Positions 32,038 to 41,702 are shown, counted from the stretch's first letter. The stretch is DNA of 64,000 nt from Dendrolimus kikuchii (GCA_019925095.2 CM034390.1:719501-783500); one strand, 5' to 3'. Notes: generated by a model not told the origin, from the sequence alone. Made by a program: numbers and translations.

Positions 32038-32366
32038 CTAGCGGCCCTGGCAGACGTCCTGCTCTGAAAAAATAAAAATCTAGGACCCAATCCCAGCGCC
32101 ACCTACCGGTTCCAATTGTGGATTTAAACCATCCGGGGACCCAATCAAACACACAAGAACAAAATCACCAAAATCGCTCCAGTTGATTAGGAGGATTCTA
32201 GAACCCGATCTCAGCACCACCTACCGGTTCCAACGGGATAAGAAGTACCTTATGTCCGTCTTCTGGTACTAAGCTACCTCCCCACGAATTTTCAGCCAAA
32301 TCGGTACAGCCGTTCTTGAGTTATAAATAGTGTAACTAACACGACTTTCTTTTATATATATAAGAT
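32038..32366 (-). mobile_element. Helitron C, longer variant
   Basis: Left end CTAGCGGCCCTGGCAGACG with a weaker hairpin. It has two CACCTACCGGTTCCAA blocks and ends ACACGACTTTCTTTTATATA, as at 16560. Confidence 0.65.
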
Positions 32367-32469
32367 TACTCTTCGACTGTTGTTGTTTTCATAAGCAGGC
32401 GGATTAGACCTTCTGTATGTTGCTAGTTTATGTTTTAACGGCGGGAGGATTGTCAGCATCCAAATGTAT

Positions 32470-33300
32470 TGTAGATAGAGATCCAAGTCACACCAGACTT
32501 ACGTGATTTTAGGAAAGATGAAATTTTTAGGATCGGTAGTTTAATATAAACTTAGAAAGGAATGGGTCGAAGGTGGGATATAACCATGGGGAGATGTTTG
32601 CCCCGTCAGATTTGTCTGGGTCATTGGAAAATATTTTAAAATATTATACTTGATTATATATATAAAATTCAGCCTTTCTAAAATGACGTAAGTTCCCATT
32701 TTTATTAAAGTGTCTGTCAAAAGTATATCTTCGTTTATAACAATATCATATATGACATATGATCATACATACATACATACATAACTTCACATCAGTTCCC
32801 TTGCGCGGTAGGCACGAACAACAGAGCGCCATTTAGGCTTATTCTTACACGCCTCACTTGCTTCTTTGACATTCATAACTCTTGTCATGCACGCTCGTCT
32901 GTTCTTAAGGCTCCTGACATCACCATCTGCTAGTACACGATCAATTTGATCATGGAAGGTGTGTCGTGGCCTTCCACGACTTCTGCATCCATCCACTTTT
33001 GTATTGTATATCTGTTTAGTCATTCTTTCCACATGCCCGAACCACCGGAGCATTCCTTTCCTTACCTTCACCCCGACACTCTCTTACATATGATGACATA
33101 TGTAAAAACTAGCCTTGCTACTTTTACTTAAGTTAGCATGGTTCTTTTCTACCTTTGATACCTGCTACCTGAAAAACGGCTCCGCTTTCAGCTTCGCGAT
33201 TATCCATTCCTTTATAAGTTTATGTTAAACTGCCGATACTGAAAATTTCATCTTTCCTAAAATCACGTAGGTCTGGGGTGACTGGGATCTCTCTCTATAA
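32470..33300. mobile_element. Large inverted-repeat element carrying RTE-A
   Basis: Arms of about 100 bp: TACGTGATTTTAGGAAAGAT with GAAATTTT (about 32500) and its inverse near 33240-33270, plus TTTAATATAAACTTAGAAAG against its inverse near 33205-33225. Without the RTE-A at 32764 the element is about 500 bp. Confidence 0.65.
32764..33090 (-). mobile_element. RTE-A copy nested in the inverted-repeat element
   Basis: C-terminal coding region back to [19 protein letters not shown] in one frame, with a small MHDER deletion. ACATATGAT occurs at both junctions. Confidence 0.85.
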
Positions 33301-33499
33301 CAGACAGATAGAGAGTTTTGCGATTAATTAAGTGGGTGAGCGGAATGATTACCCTGTACCTCACAGACTCATATCTGTAAATTAACCTTTTAAACGATGT
33401 TGATAGCATTTTGCCGAGATTTTGAAGTGAGATTTTAGTATCGCTTCTTAAATTTTGTTTATTTATCCTGTGTCTTAGAGTTTTAGGTTTATTGGTGAT
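33301..33499. other. Unassigned sequence
   Basis: Nothing recognised. Confidence 0.35.
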
Positions 33500-33640
33500 A
33501 TGACTTAGACATAGACATAGACAACACTTTATTGTTCACCAAAACAAAAATTACAAAAAAAATCACAACAAGACAATAGTTACTTGGTCAAACAAAAGGC
33601 GGCCTTATCGCTAAAAGCGATCTCTTCCAGGCAACCTGAC
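33500..33640 (-). mobile_element. LINE 3' UTR with (GTCTAT)n tail
   Basis: Tail repeat GACATAGACATAGACA on the plus map, ACTTTATTG (inverted AATAAAGT), then GGCGGCCTTATCGCTAAAAG-CGATCTCTTCCAGGCAACCT. The same 3' UTR occurs at 34640 and 62960 with other tail repeats. Confidence 0.7.
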
Positions 33641-33725
33641 TCAAAGGAAATTCTTCAATTATCTGTAATTATTAAGCAACAAAGAAAGAAGAAAAATATG
33701 ACATACAAGTCTCCTTTATAATATA

Positions 33726-34070
33726 CTATTCAATCCTAATAGTCCTCCTTACCTTAAGGAACGTTTTGAATTCCTTCGCCTCTCCACTTCTCACAATTTG
33801 CGCACAGATACATACCGTAGACTCCTGACACCTGCACACACTTCATCCTTTTATGATAACTCTTTCACAGTGCAGGCTGTCAAACTCTGGAATGCGTTGC
33901 CTCTTACTGTCAGAGAGGCCAAAACATTACCGACATTTCGGAACTCACTTAGAAAGTACTATCTGTCTCTAAATAAATATGTCTAATATATTAAACATTT
34001 ACTTATTTATCTATTGTAATATGTAAAATGCTTGTCACATATAATGTTAACTAATGTTTTGAAATAAACT
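33726..34070 (+). pseudogene. LINE reverse transcriptase C-terminus
   Basis: Reads NPNSPPYLKERFEFLRLST, then YRRLLTPAHTSSFYDNSFTV and QAVKLWNALPLTVREAKTLP, with the stop at 33984-33986. The WN-LP and preceding S-F motifs are the usual C-terminal end of Jockey/CR1-like RT proteins. It is a 5'-truncated copy. The related minus-strand copy is at 34845. Confidence 0.75.
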
Positions 34071-34144
34071 TTCTCTCGACTTTTGTCGGCTTTTATAAAT
34101 ATCCCGTCCCGTTGCCCACGGAAAAAAAGATATTTATGTCCCCA

Positions 34145-34516
34145 CTATTGATTTTGAATGGTGTCCGTATGTATATCTCTTCTTCGCCTTCCTCTTGTTC
34201 TTCCTCTAACTGTATGTGTTTGCGTGGCTAATGTGTGTATGTCACATCGGTCTAATGTGTGTGGTGATTGTGACGTGTGTTCTGGTTGTTGAGTTGTGTT
34301 CTGTGTGGTTGAATTTAGAATGCCTGCGTTGTTTACAAATACGGTATCTCCTAGTACCTTGCGTAGGATGTTTGTGGTGTGTAACGCTGCCTGCTTCTGT
34401 AAAATGGTTATATCAATTAAAGCGTCCAGTTTTTCTATGTATTTATTTATGCTTTTAGCTACTATCCCTGTTGCACCTACAACTATGGGGACGACGGTCG
34501 CCTGAGTATTCCACAA
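34145..34516 (-). pseudogene. Non-LTR retrotransposon C-terminal fragment
   Basis: The minus-strand frame of 123 residues begins WNTQATVVPIVVGATGIVAK and contains ITILQKQAALHTTNILRKVL. The VVPIVVGATG...LQK-A-L-T--ILRKVL pattern is known from the C-terminus of R2/R4/NeSL-type LINE proteins. The basic GRTRGRRRRD tail that follows is not conserved elsewhere in the window. Upstream RT domains are absent. Confidence 0.6.
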
Positions 34517-34639
34517 GCAAAAAATATATTTATTTAAATTATTTTGTATATACGTACATATTATTATATTTTTTTATATATGTATTAAATTTATAAATTA
34601 GTGTAAGTATGTATATTTAAATTGTACAGTCCTATCTTT

Positions 34640-34828
34640 TTTCTGCTTCACCTACATCGCCAGATTAGTTAAGAATTTCCTTGAAGCTAGGTTGCCTGGA
34701 AGATATCGCTTGTAGCGATAAGGCCGCCTGTTGTTTTGCCAAGAAGTATTGTAATTATACATTTTGTTTTTGTATTTGTTTATTTTGGTGAGCAATAAAG
34801 TGTTATCTATCTATCTATCTATCTACAT
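34640..34828 (+). mobile_element. LINE 3' UTR with (CTAT)n tail
   Basis: GGTTGCCTGGAAGATATCGC, a short inverted motif, TAAGGCCGCC, then GAGCAATAAAGTGTTATC and five or more CTAT units at 34809-34828. Confidence 0.75.
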
Positions 34829-34844
34829 GGACAGCAGATTACAG

Positions 34845-35440
34845 TCTATTGTAAACTAGCACATACATCACTACTTACATAATTATTCCTAAGCTAATTT
34901 TTAAATATGGCAATAGATTTAGCTTTTCTGACATCAGTGGGCAAAGAGTTCCAAAGTAAGACAGCCTGCATGGCGAAGGAGTTGGAATTAAACGTTGAAG
35001 AATGTGCAGGTGGCATTAACAGGATTATCCGTGCAGGAACGGAGATAGAATACAATTTCCTGCGGCCGGGCGGCCTGTCGTAAGAGGCGACTTAACAACC
35101 CACAGCCAGGTGGTAGGGCATTTGCCCGACTGGATGGCTACCATCCCTGGTTTAAAGTATGTCGTCATAACAACCTTGAGTTGTGTTCCAGCATTAGTGA
35201 CCAGGCTCCCTTAAGAGAGCAGCAGCACATTTGTAGCAACTTTGGTGTTGCAAATGCCCATAGGCGATGGTAACCGCTTTCCATCAAGTGGGCCGTCTGC
35301 CTGTCTGTTGATCTCCTGCAATAAAAAAAATAAAAATAAATAAAAACGGGAGATTATTAGTGGAGCGCAAATTGAGTGTATGTGATGTATGAGGGAAGTT
35401 GAAACATTCCTTAAGATAAGGAGGGGTATAAGGTATAAAC
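34845..35440 (-). pseudogene. LINE RT C-terminus interrupted by SINE-B
   Basis: The minus strand reads IPYTPPYLKECFNFPHTSHT, is broken by SINE-B (35027-35346), and resumes as PPAHSSTFNSNSFAMQAVLL and WNSLPTDVRKAKSIAIFKN. It aligns residue by residue with 33726-34070, in opposite orientation. Confidence 0.75.
35027..35346 (+). mobile_element. SINE-B, full length, nested in a LINE
   Basis: ATCCGTGCAGGAACGG head, all blocks, ATCTCCTGCAATAAAA tail. It splits the minus-strand LINE fragment. Confidence 0.9.
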
Positions 35441-35598
35441 AGTATACGACTTATTATTGACGTTATTTACAATTGTAACGTGCTTAATATGAAATGGCGC
35501 GGGAGGCGCCACTGTGCCGCTGTCTACCCCTCCCGCTCTTCATGCGATACCTGGATACTGGCGTTTGGGCCGGCCGGCAGTCCTCTGTTACGTCTTAC

Positions 35599-35665
35599 TG
35601 GCGCCCAACGTGGGGCCCGAACCCACGAGATTAAGATCATGCTCTACCGACTGAGTTAGCCGGGC
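35599..35665 (-). other. Near-complete tRNA-Lys complement, copy 1
   Basis: Read on the minus strand it is tRNA-Lys(CUU)-like: acceptor GCCCGGC/GTTGGGC, D arm ACTCAGTCGGTAGAGC, anticodon-loop-like CTTAA, T arm GTGGGTTCGGGCCCCAC and 3' CCA. The anticodon stem and variable loop are shortened by about 9 nt, so it is not a working tRNA gene. A primer-binding site normally covers only the last 18 nt. Confidence 0.8.
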
Positions 35666-35862
35666 CGCCCCACATTGGGTGCTATATCTGTTGTTTGTCC
35701 ATTCGAGAAGTTTCCCTCTTGGACAAAAGGGGGGGTATGTAACGTGCTTAATGTAAAATAGCGCGGGAGGCGCCACTGTGCCGCTGTCTACCCCTCCCGC
35801 TCCTCATGCGATACCTGGATACTGGCGTTTGGGCCGGCCGGCAGTCCTCTGTTACGTCTTAC

Positions 35863-35928
35863 TGGCGCCCAACGTGGGGCCCGTACCCACGAGATTAAGA
35901 TCATGCCCTACCGACTGAGTTACCGGGC
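35863..35928 (-). other. Near-complete tRNA-Lys complement, copy 2
   Basis: As in copy 1, with one base missing in the D-arm region (GAGTTACCGGGC) and a changed T-loop base. Starts right after the second LTR. Confidence 0.8.
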
Positions 35929-36125
35929 CGCCCCACATTGGGTGCTATATCTGTTGTTTGTCCATTCGGGAAGTTTCCCTCTTGGACAAAAGGGGGGGTA
36001 TGTAACGTGCTTAATATAAAATAGCGCGGAAGGCGCCACTGTGCCGCTGTCTACCCCTCCCGCTCCTCATGTGATACCTGGATACTGGCGTTTGGGCCGG
36101 CCGGCAGTCCTCTGTTACGTCTTAC

Positions 36126-37002
36126 AATTAAATTAAAACTATACATAAACGTGTTGCAGAGAGAATAATGTATGGCAGAGAGTAAAGTAGTGCGTATTGA
36201 TGCCATATGTATGTGAGCAATGTGAATAAATGAGCAATTTTCGGACTCCAAGGCTGTTTCTTATATCCCCCGTTCTGTCCGACGCCTAGCTGCTAACTGC
36301 ACGAGCTATGGGCGTCGGCGGTATCCGGAGCGTGGAGAGGTGTGCTCCGGCGGGCTCTCTGTTCGCAACAAAGTTAATTTCTTATTTTTCGATCCCTGCC
36401 CAGTACGTGGTACATATAATATCGCTCTACTAATTTTCATTATCCTAGCACTAAATCTCAGGTGCTTTCCTTAAGTTAAAATTGGACATTTCATTTCTAT
36501 CTTTCTGTCTATACAGAAATGACATTTATAAACATTAATAAAAAGCATTTTAATTGTCAAAAAAAGGTTTCATTAGTGACTTTTTTGGAGTTTACTCCTC
36601 AACTCCGTTTTTTGAATTTCACAACGTATAGAAATTTTATGAGGAGTGTAATAATACAAGCGTAACTCAAAAGCGTTACGTTGTTTTCTTTATTCTTTGG
36701 AACCATCCCTCTATTAGAGCGAACAAAACAAAACAATTTTCAAACTGATCACGCCGTTTCAGTGTTAATATGTCGTGGTAGCGTAAGGGGCCACGAATTA
36801 CGTCACACGAATTTCATGAGTTTTTTGACCCCTCCCCATCCTTGTTCATGAGATTCCTCCCTCCCTAGTATAAAGTCACAAATTGGCAATTTTACATCAA
36901 AAAATTATTAAATTAAAACAGCAGATCCGTAATTATTTTTTTCCATTTAAATTATCTATCTATATACATATAATAAAATAAAACACATGTAATAAAAACA
37001 GT
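36126..37002. other. Unassigned sequence
   Basis: A GC-rich patch at 36270-36370 may be retroelement-derived. The rest, including GACCCCTCCCCATCC near 36830, carries nothing I can name. Confidence 0.35.
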
Positions 37003-37432
37003 CGTGGTGGCGTAATGGCTAGCGCACGCGTCCCAGACCCAAAGGGCGCGGGTTCGATCCTGGCCGGAACGCATGCACCACTTAGGCAGTTTTCTGACCT
37101 AATGTGCATATTGTTACGATTACCACGTGCTAACAACGGTGAAGGAAAACATCGTGATGCAACCTGCACATCGAGATAACCGATGTGTCAAACATTTCGC
37201 GTCGCCTAGAACAAGCGCGGCAGGTATACTGTCCGTTCCCCCTATAGTGGGAGGCCCGAGCCCAGCAATGGGACGTTTTTTTTTTATTATAAGTGTTAGA
37301 AGGTCGTTATAAAATTTCTTGGAGGTTGGCAACGCGTTAGCGACACCCCTGGTGTTGAAAACGTTCATAGACGACGGTAACCACTTTCCATCAGGTGAGC
37401 CGTCAGCCTGTTTGCCGGCTTTCGGCAATAAA
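37003..37432 (+). mobile_element. tRNA-derived SINE (family G)
   Basis: The tRNA-like head has A box TGGCGTAATGG and B box GGTTCGATCCT. A body follows, and the 3' part CATCAGGTGAGCCGTCAGCC, then GCCGGCTTTCGGCAATAAAA, is homologous to the SINE-B tail. An inserted T run sits at 37275. The shared 3' end suggests both SINEs use the same LINE machinery. Confidence 0.85.
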
Positions 37433-37889
37433 AAAATCTAAATTAATGGCCACTTCTTTCTATCAGTTGCTCTGATATTACTTATATGATTATAATCTAA
37501 TTCTACTGACTTAATAGGTATGTTTGTATGTTTTTCTTGTAATCGCCCTTATTTGGCCACATTCGGCCGGTGTCGCCGCGCACGTGCACTTGTTTTTTAA
37601 TGTGTAAGGAGTAAACTCCAGAAGTGCGTCGGAGTTGACACAAACAAGTTTTTTACCTGTTTTTTCATATATATATATTTTTACTTAATTGTAAAAAGTT
37701 CTAAATGTTGTTATTTGAATTACCGTTAGTTATTGACGCACAATAATATTTTATACTTGAAAATCAATTTTGTCATTGAAAATACTTCACTTAATCTAAG
37801 AAAAATGTTAAATAAGTTTAAATAATAAATAAGCAGCTAAAAAGCCAAATGTGAAACCTTTTTAACAATTAAGTTTGTTTATTTTTTAT
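37433..37889. other. Unassigned sequence
   Basis: AT-rich; nothing recognised. Confidence 0.35.
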
Positions 37890-38203
37890 TTTATATTTTT
37901 ATTGCAGGAGATCAGCAGACAGGCAGACGGCCCACTAGATGGAAAGCGGTTACCATCGCCTATGGACATTTGCACCACCAAAGTTGCTACAAATGCGCTG
38001 CTGCTCTCTTAAGGGAGACTGGAACCTGGTCACTAATGCCGGAACACAACTCAAGGTTGTTATGGCGACATACTCTAGACCAGGGGTGGTAGCCATCCAG
38101 TCGGGCAAAGGCCCTACCACCTGGCTGTGGGTTGTTAAGTCGCCTCTTACGACAGGCCGCCCCAACGCAGACAATTGTATTCTTTCTCCGTTCCTGCACG
38201 GAT
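37890..38203 (-). mobile_element. SINE-B, full length
   Basis: Poly(T) tail at the left, head CTGCACGGAT at the right. The CGGCCGCAGG block reads CCAACGCAGA, as at 44561. Confidence 0.85.
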
Positions 38204-38609
38204 AAAATAAATTATTATTAAATTTGACAATGCCTCAATATTCAATTAAAAAAAATATCAAAAATTAACTGTCCATTTGCGGCACTAACTGAAATTATAT
38301 TTCTGTCATTTTGATTCTTGAACTGCATTAAAATTTTCAAAAATTAAATACTTTACATAATCAAGTAAGTTATTGTATAAGCGAGGCCAGAAACGAATCA
38401 TATGTACTATGTCCCCCCCCCCCCCCCCCTCTACTCCGCTCCCCCTTGCCGGTCTGATCTGAATAAAACACGGCGCACCCCCTCCTTACAAAGGTATTAC
38501 TCCACCCCCCTTGTTTGAATTTTTAGGATACTTCTATTAAGTGTTGTATGCTCGAAGAATGTCTAAGCGGATGGTTGATACATCTATTCAGGCGTGTAAT
38601 ATAATAATA
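38204..38609. other. Unassigned sequence with a C17 run
   Basis: A homopolymer of about 17 C's lies at 38413-38429. No gene or repeat recognised. Confidence 0.4.
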
Positions 38610-39055
38610 CATACATATATATATGGTCACGCCTGTTTCCCGTTGGGGTAGACAGAGATGGATCGCCACCTGCTACGATCCTGACAAACACTTTTCGCTT
38701 ATATATAATTATTAGAGCTAGGCATGTTTGCTGAATAGTTTCTTGCGCCGCTTCTTCTCTTCAAGCCATAACATGTTGCGAAGCGGTAGTAAATTAGATT
38801 AGGCTCCCATAGAGTAAATAATAACCATAAACAAAATTAAAATTAACAAGTGGGCGGTAGGCTAAATAAAATTTTAACAATACTCGTTGACACTTGACAT
38901 CTTTGTCTTCCGTGATCACGGCCACTGAAGTGGCCGAAACGTCGGAAAAACCAAAATCAAATAAAATTACCGCGCTTAAAACCGTTAAAACGTAGTTTTA
39001 TTATACTTTTCGCTTCATCAAATTTCATTCATCTTTTCATACATACACGCTTATT
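38610..39055 (-). mobile_element. RTE-like 3' tail (third family), split by Penelope
   Basis: ATATATGGTCACGCCTGTTT, CCCGTTGGGGTAGACAGAG and ATCCTGACAAACACTTTTCG, resuming after the insertion as CATCAAATTTCATTCATC. This resembles the inverted 3' end of an RTE-type LINE distinct from RTE-A. Only non-coding evidence supports it. Confidence 0.4.
38701..39004 (+). mobile_element. Penelope 3' end, 304 bp, with 11-bp target duplication
   Basis: Starts within the 3' non-coding region and ends CGTAGTTTTATT. ACTTTTCGCTT flanks at 38690-38700 and 39005-39015. The hairpin loop has lost 2 nt (GGCCACTGAAGTGGCC). Confidence 0.9.
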
Positions 39056-39106
39056 ATATTGTTACGAGCGCGGGACTCGAATTAAAATGCCGTCGGAATT
39101 ACTATA

Positions 39107-39599
39107 TGTAACACGGAGGTTTCCTTCTCTAGGTAAGTCGAATTACTCCACCACGTTCCGTGCCCGTGCAATGAGGCTTTGAACTCCTAGTATAGTTGGC
39201 CGAGCCCGGGCTTTCCCGGGTAAGTTTAATCACACTCGTGGGCACGGAAAACGCCACAAATTGACTCCCTACGTCACTCCGGTTAAGGTAGTGCCGTGAA
39301 CTCCCAGGGCGCATCGTGGTACGGTTTTCCGTTGAATGAGTTTTTCACCCATCCAAGTACTGACCGCACCAAGCGACGCTTAACGACAATGATGGGCTAG
39401 CTAATGCACGTTCCACTGTGCCAATTAGCCGCTCAGGTTAACCTCTGCGAACGTTTACAAAGAAATAACGTCACGTCATGTCAGACAGACTTCGCTTATG
39501 TCTGCAATGAATATAAGACGTTTTCCTGATTACAAAACAAATCCAAATTTATCTTTAACATCATAAACAATTAATTATGGTAGCTTAATACATTTAATC
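39107..39599 (-). mobile_element. SINE with a 5S rRNA-like segment
   Basis: On the minus strand, TTAAGCGTCGCTTGGTGCGG followed by TCAGTACTTGGATGGGTGA matches the internal promoter of 5S rRNA (A box to C box). About 45 bp upstream, TGGCACAGTGG fits a tRNA A box. A ~290-bp non-coding body follows. TACTATA flanks both sides inside LTR-1. This agrees with a 5S-derived SINE, possibly a 5S/tRNA chimera. Confidence 0.75.
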
Positions 39600-39753
39600 T
39601 ACTATATATAGAATTTATTAGAACTACAGAAACACGTATAACACAGGTACAAATATAACTGGACACAACCAGTGCAAACTGCACGATTCAATAACACGCG
39701 CAAAGTCCGTCACTATATAGCTTGTCGAATGTACACACGTCTTGCTAATATCA

Positions 39754-40000
39754 AGCCACCTATACCTCACTACAACGCAGAGGTTCCGGGTTCGATTCCT
39801 GGTATAGTAAATTTCGGAAACGTATTTTCTCCGTTATTTACTATGGTCTGGGTGTCTGGGATCGGCCCCAGAGTAGTCCGTTGTGTATTACCCATAACAC
39901 AAGCGTAACTTGCTTAATTTGGGGATATACAATGTGTGTGTTTGTCTGCCGATTATTATTATTATTATTTCACATATATATTTATATTCTAAAAAAAAAA
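39754..40000 (+). mobile_element. tRNA-derived SINE (family T), head partly lost
   Basis: B box GGTTCGATTCC, the body GTCTGGGTGTCTGGGATCGG, an (ATT)n run, then a poly(A). AATATCA is duplicated at 39747-39753 and 40001-40007, so it is a separate insertion into LTR-1. Confidence 0.85.
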
Positions 40001-40258
40001 AATATCATAATCGTCGCTTGACTACGTCACCCCTCCGTTCGGGCATTCCTTTTATCCTGTACAAATACAATTTGTCTCGACGCAAAACAATAATTCCCAA
40101 GAATTAGTTCGACACACCTGACTAATGACTGCCATAAAAGATCACAATACACAATAGACTGTTTTTCCTAATTACAAATTTTAAACACAAAGTAAACAAA
40201 AGAAGTCCAAATGCGGGAAGGTAATAAACTGTTCTTTTTGGCAGGCAGGTGTGCATTT

Positions 40259-40493
40259 GCTTTTTTTTATTGCAGGAGTTCAGTAGACAGGCAGACGGCC
40301 CACTTGATGGAAAGCGGTTACCATCGCCTATGGACATTTGCAACACCAAAGTTGCTACAAATGCGCTGCTACTCTCTAAAGGGAAACTGGAACCTGGTCA
40401 CTAAAACCGGAACACAACTCAAGGTTGTTATGGCGACAAACTTTAGACCAGGGGTGGTAGCCATCCAGTCGGGCAAATGCCCTACCACCTGGC
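40259..40493 (-). mobile_element. SINE-B, short form, nested in LTR-1
   Basis: Ends at CCCTACCACCTGGC, the short-form boundary. TGCTTTT appears at both junctions. Confidence 0.85.
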
Positions 40494-40517
40494 ACCTGCT
40501 TTTGTCGGCATGTAACA

Positions 40518-41157
40518 ATATTATATTACTATGATATTATATGTGACATCATGACCTCAACAATAGTACGAATACTCAAGGGCTTATTTTTTTTTTACTT
40601 TTTAGCGTGTTTCTATGTCGGGCGTTATTTAACTAATTTTTTTTTTCTAAAAAGATATCAAAAGTGCAGTTTCATGCCTCGCTCATTCTAATTACTATCC
40701 AATCACCTTTCGGCGATCATTCATAAATAACTTGGCGTAGTTGCGATTCACTACAACATCCTTTCCGAGAGGCTTTTTTGCCGTGTCGACTTAGACAGAA
40801 TTCAATTTCTTTCGCTGTAAATGGTGTTAAGCCGTTTCAAGGCTGACTAAGTCTGCTATTTCAGGCCGTTTGGCACTGCACAGTGAATCAAATATACAGA
40901 CGACTTTCAACCATAATACACATGAATAAGGTTGGTTTTGTGTTTGGTATACAGTCACCGAAAAATATCAGCAGTAAGTTAATTTCTCAGATTAGATATT
41001 TCCTATTTGCAGCATATTTGACACAAACCAACAGACTGACAGACAAAATATAAAATTGATATTGTTATAGTTTTTAAGATTTATGTCCCTTATTCCATCA
41101 TTATGCTCTTCTTTATAAATTCGCTTCGTAGTATTAATTTTCATATATCAGTACATA
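40518..41157. other. Unassigned sequence
   Basis: AT-rich; nothing recognised. Confidence 0.35.
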
Positions 41158-41702
41158 CATACATACATACATAATTTCACGCCAGTTCCCTTGCGGGGTA
41201 GGCACGAACAACAGAGTGCCATTTAGGCTTATTCTTACACACCTCACTTGCCTCTTTGACATTCATAACTCTTGTCATGCAAGCTCGTCTGTTCTTAAGG
41301 CTCCTGACATCACCTTCTGCTAGTACACGATCAATTTGATCATGGAAGGTGTGTCGTGGCCTTCCACGACTTCTGCATCCATCCACTTTTGCATTGTATA
41401 TCTGTTTAGTCATTCTTTCATCATGCATTCTTTCCATATGCCCGAACCACCGGAGCATTCCTTTCCTTACCTTCACCCCGACACTCTCTTTCAGACCAAC
41501 TCTCTTTCTTACTTCGGTATTACGAACGCGGTCCGCGAGCGTCACTCCGCAGATTTTGCGCAGTGCTCGCATCTCGACCGCGTTTACTCTACTTTCATAC
41601 TCTCTCTTCCATACCCAACTCTCGCTTCCATACGTGAGCGTAGGTACCAGCACCGCGTTGTGTATGGCGAGCTGGGCCTTCTGGCTGAGGTTCTTAGAGC
41701 CT
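41158..41702 (-). mobile_element. RTE-A copy, long and open to its 5' truncation
   Basis: An uninterrupted minus-strand frame of at least 158 codons: [91 protein letters not shown] stop. The stop is followed by only 4-5 bases before (ATGT)n. The intact frame suggests a young copy. The RT and endonuclease domains are missing. Confidence 0.9.

Larger units (their letters stand above)
35475..36125 (+). mobile_element. Miniature LTR retrotransposon (TRIM-like), LTR-int-LTR-int-LTR
   Basis: Three ~124-bp direct repeats (35475-35598, 35739-35862, 36002-36125) begin GTAACGTGCTTAAT and end GTTACGTCTTAC. Two ~140-bp internal segments separate them. Each internal segment starts directly with a lysine-tRNA primer-binding site, TGGCGCCCAACGTGGGGC, and ends with a polypurine tract, AAAAGGGGGGG. 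The array is flanked by AATT on both sides (35471-35474, 36126-36129). There is no coding capacity. This layout matches terminal-repeat retrotransposons in miniature, in a three-LTR tandem form. Confidence 0.85.
39060..40517 (-). mobile_element. Solo LTR-1 with three nested SINEs, ATAT target duplication
   Basis: The outer ends are TGTTACGAGC and GGCATGTAACA, flanked by ATAT (39056-39059, 40518-40521). Removing the 5S-like SINE (39107-39599), SINE T (39754-40000) and SINE-B (about 40259-40493) leaves an LTR of about 480 bp that aligns with 60437-60902. Confidence 0.9.

Noticed and set aside
35602..35665. Functional tRNA-Lys gene on the minus strand
   Set aside because: The anticodon stem is shortened, and the sequence lies exactly at a primer-binding site inside a repeat.
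37003..37080. tRNA gene
   Set aside because: A and B boxes are present, but the sequence does not close into a full cloverleaf and it continues into a SINE body and tail.
39129..39314. Functional 5S rRNA gene
   Set aside because: Only the internal-promoter portion resembles 5S; the rest is unrelated and the unit has target duplications.
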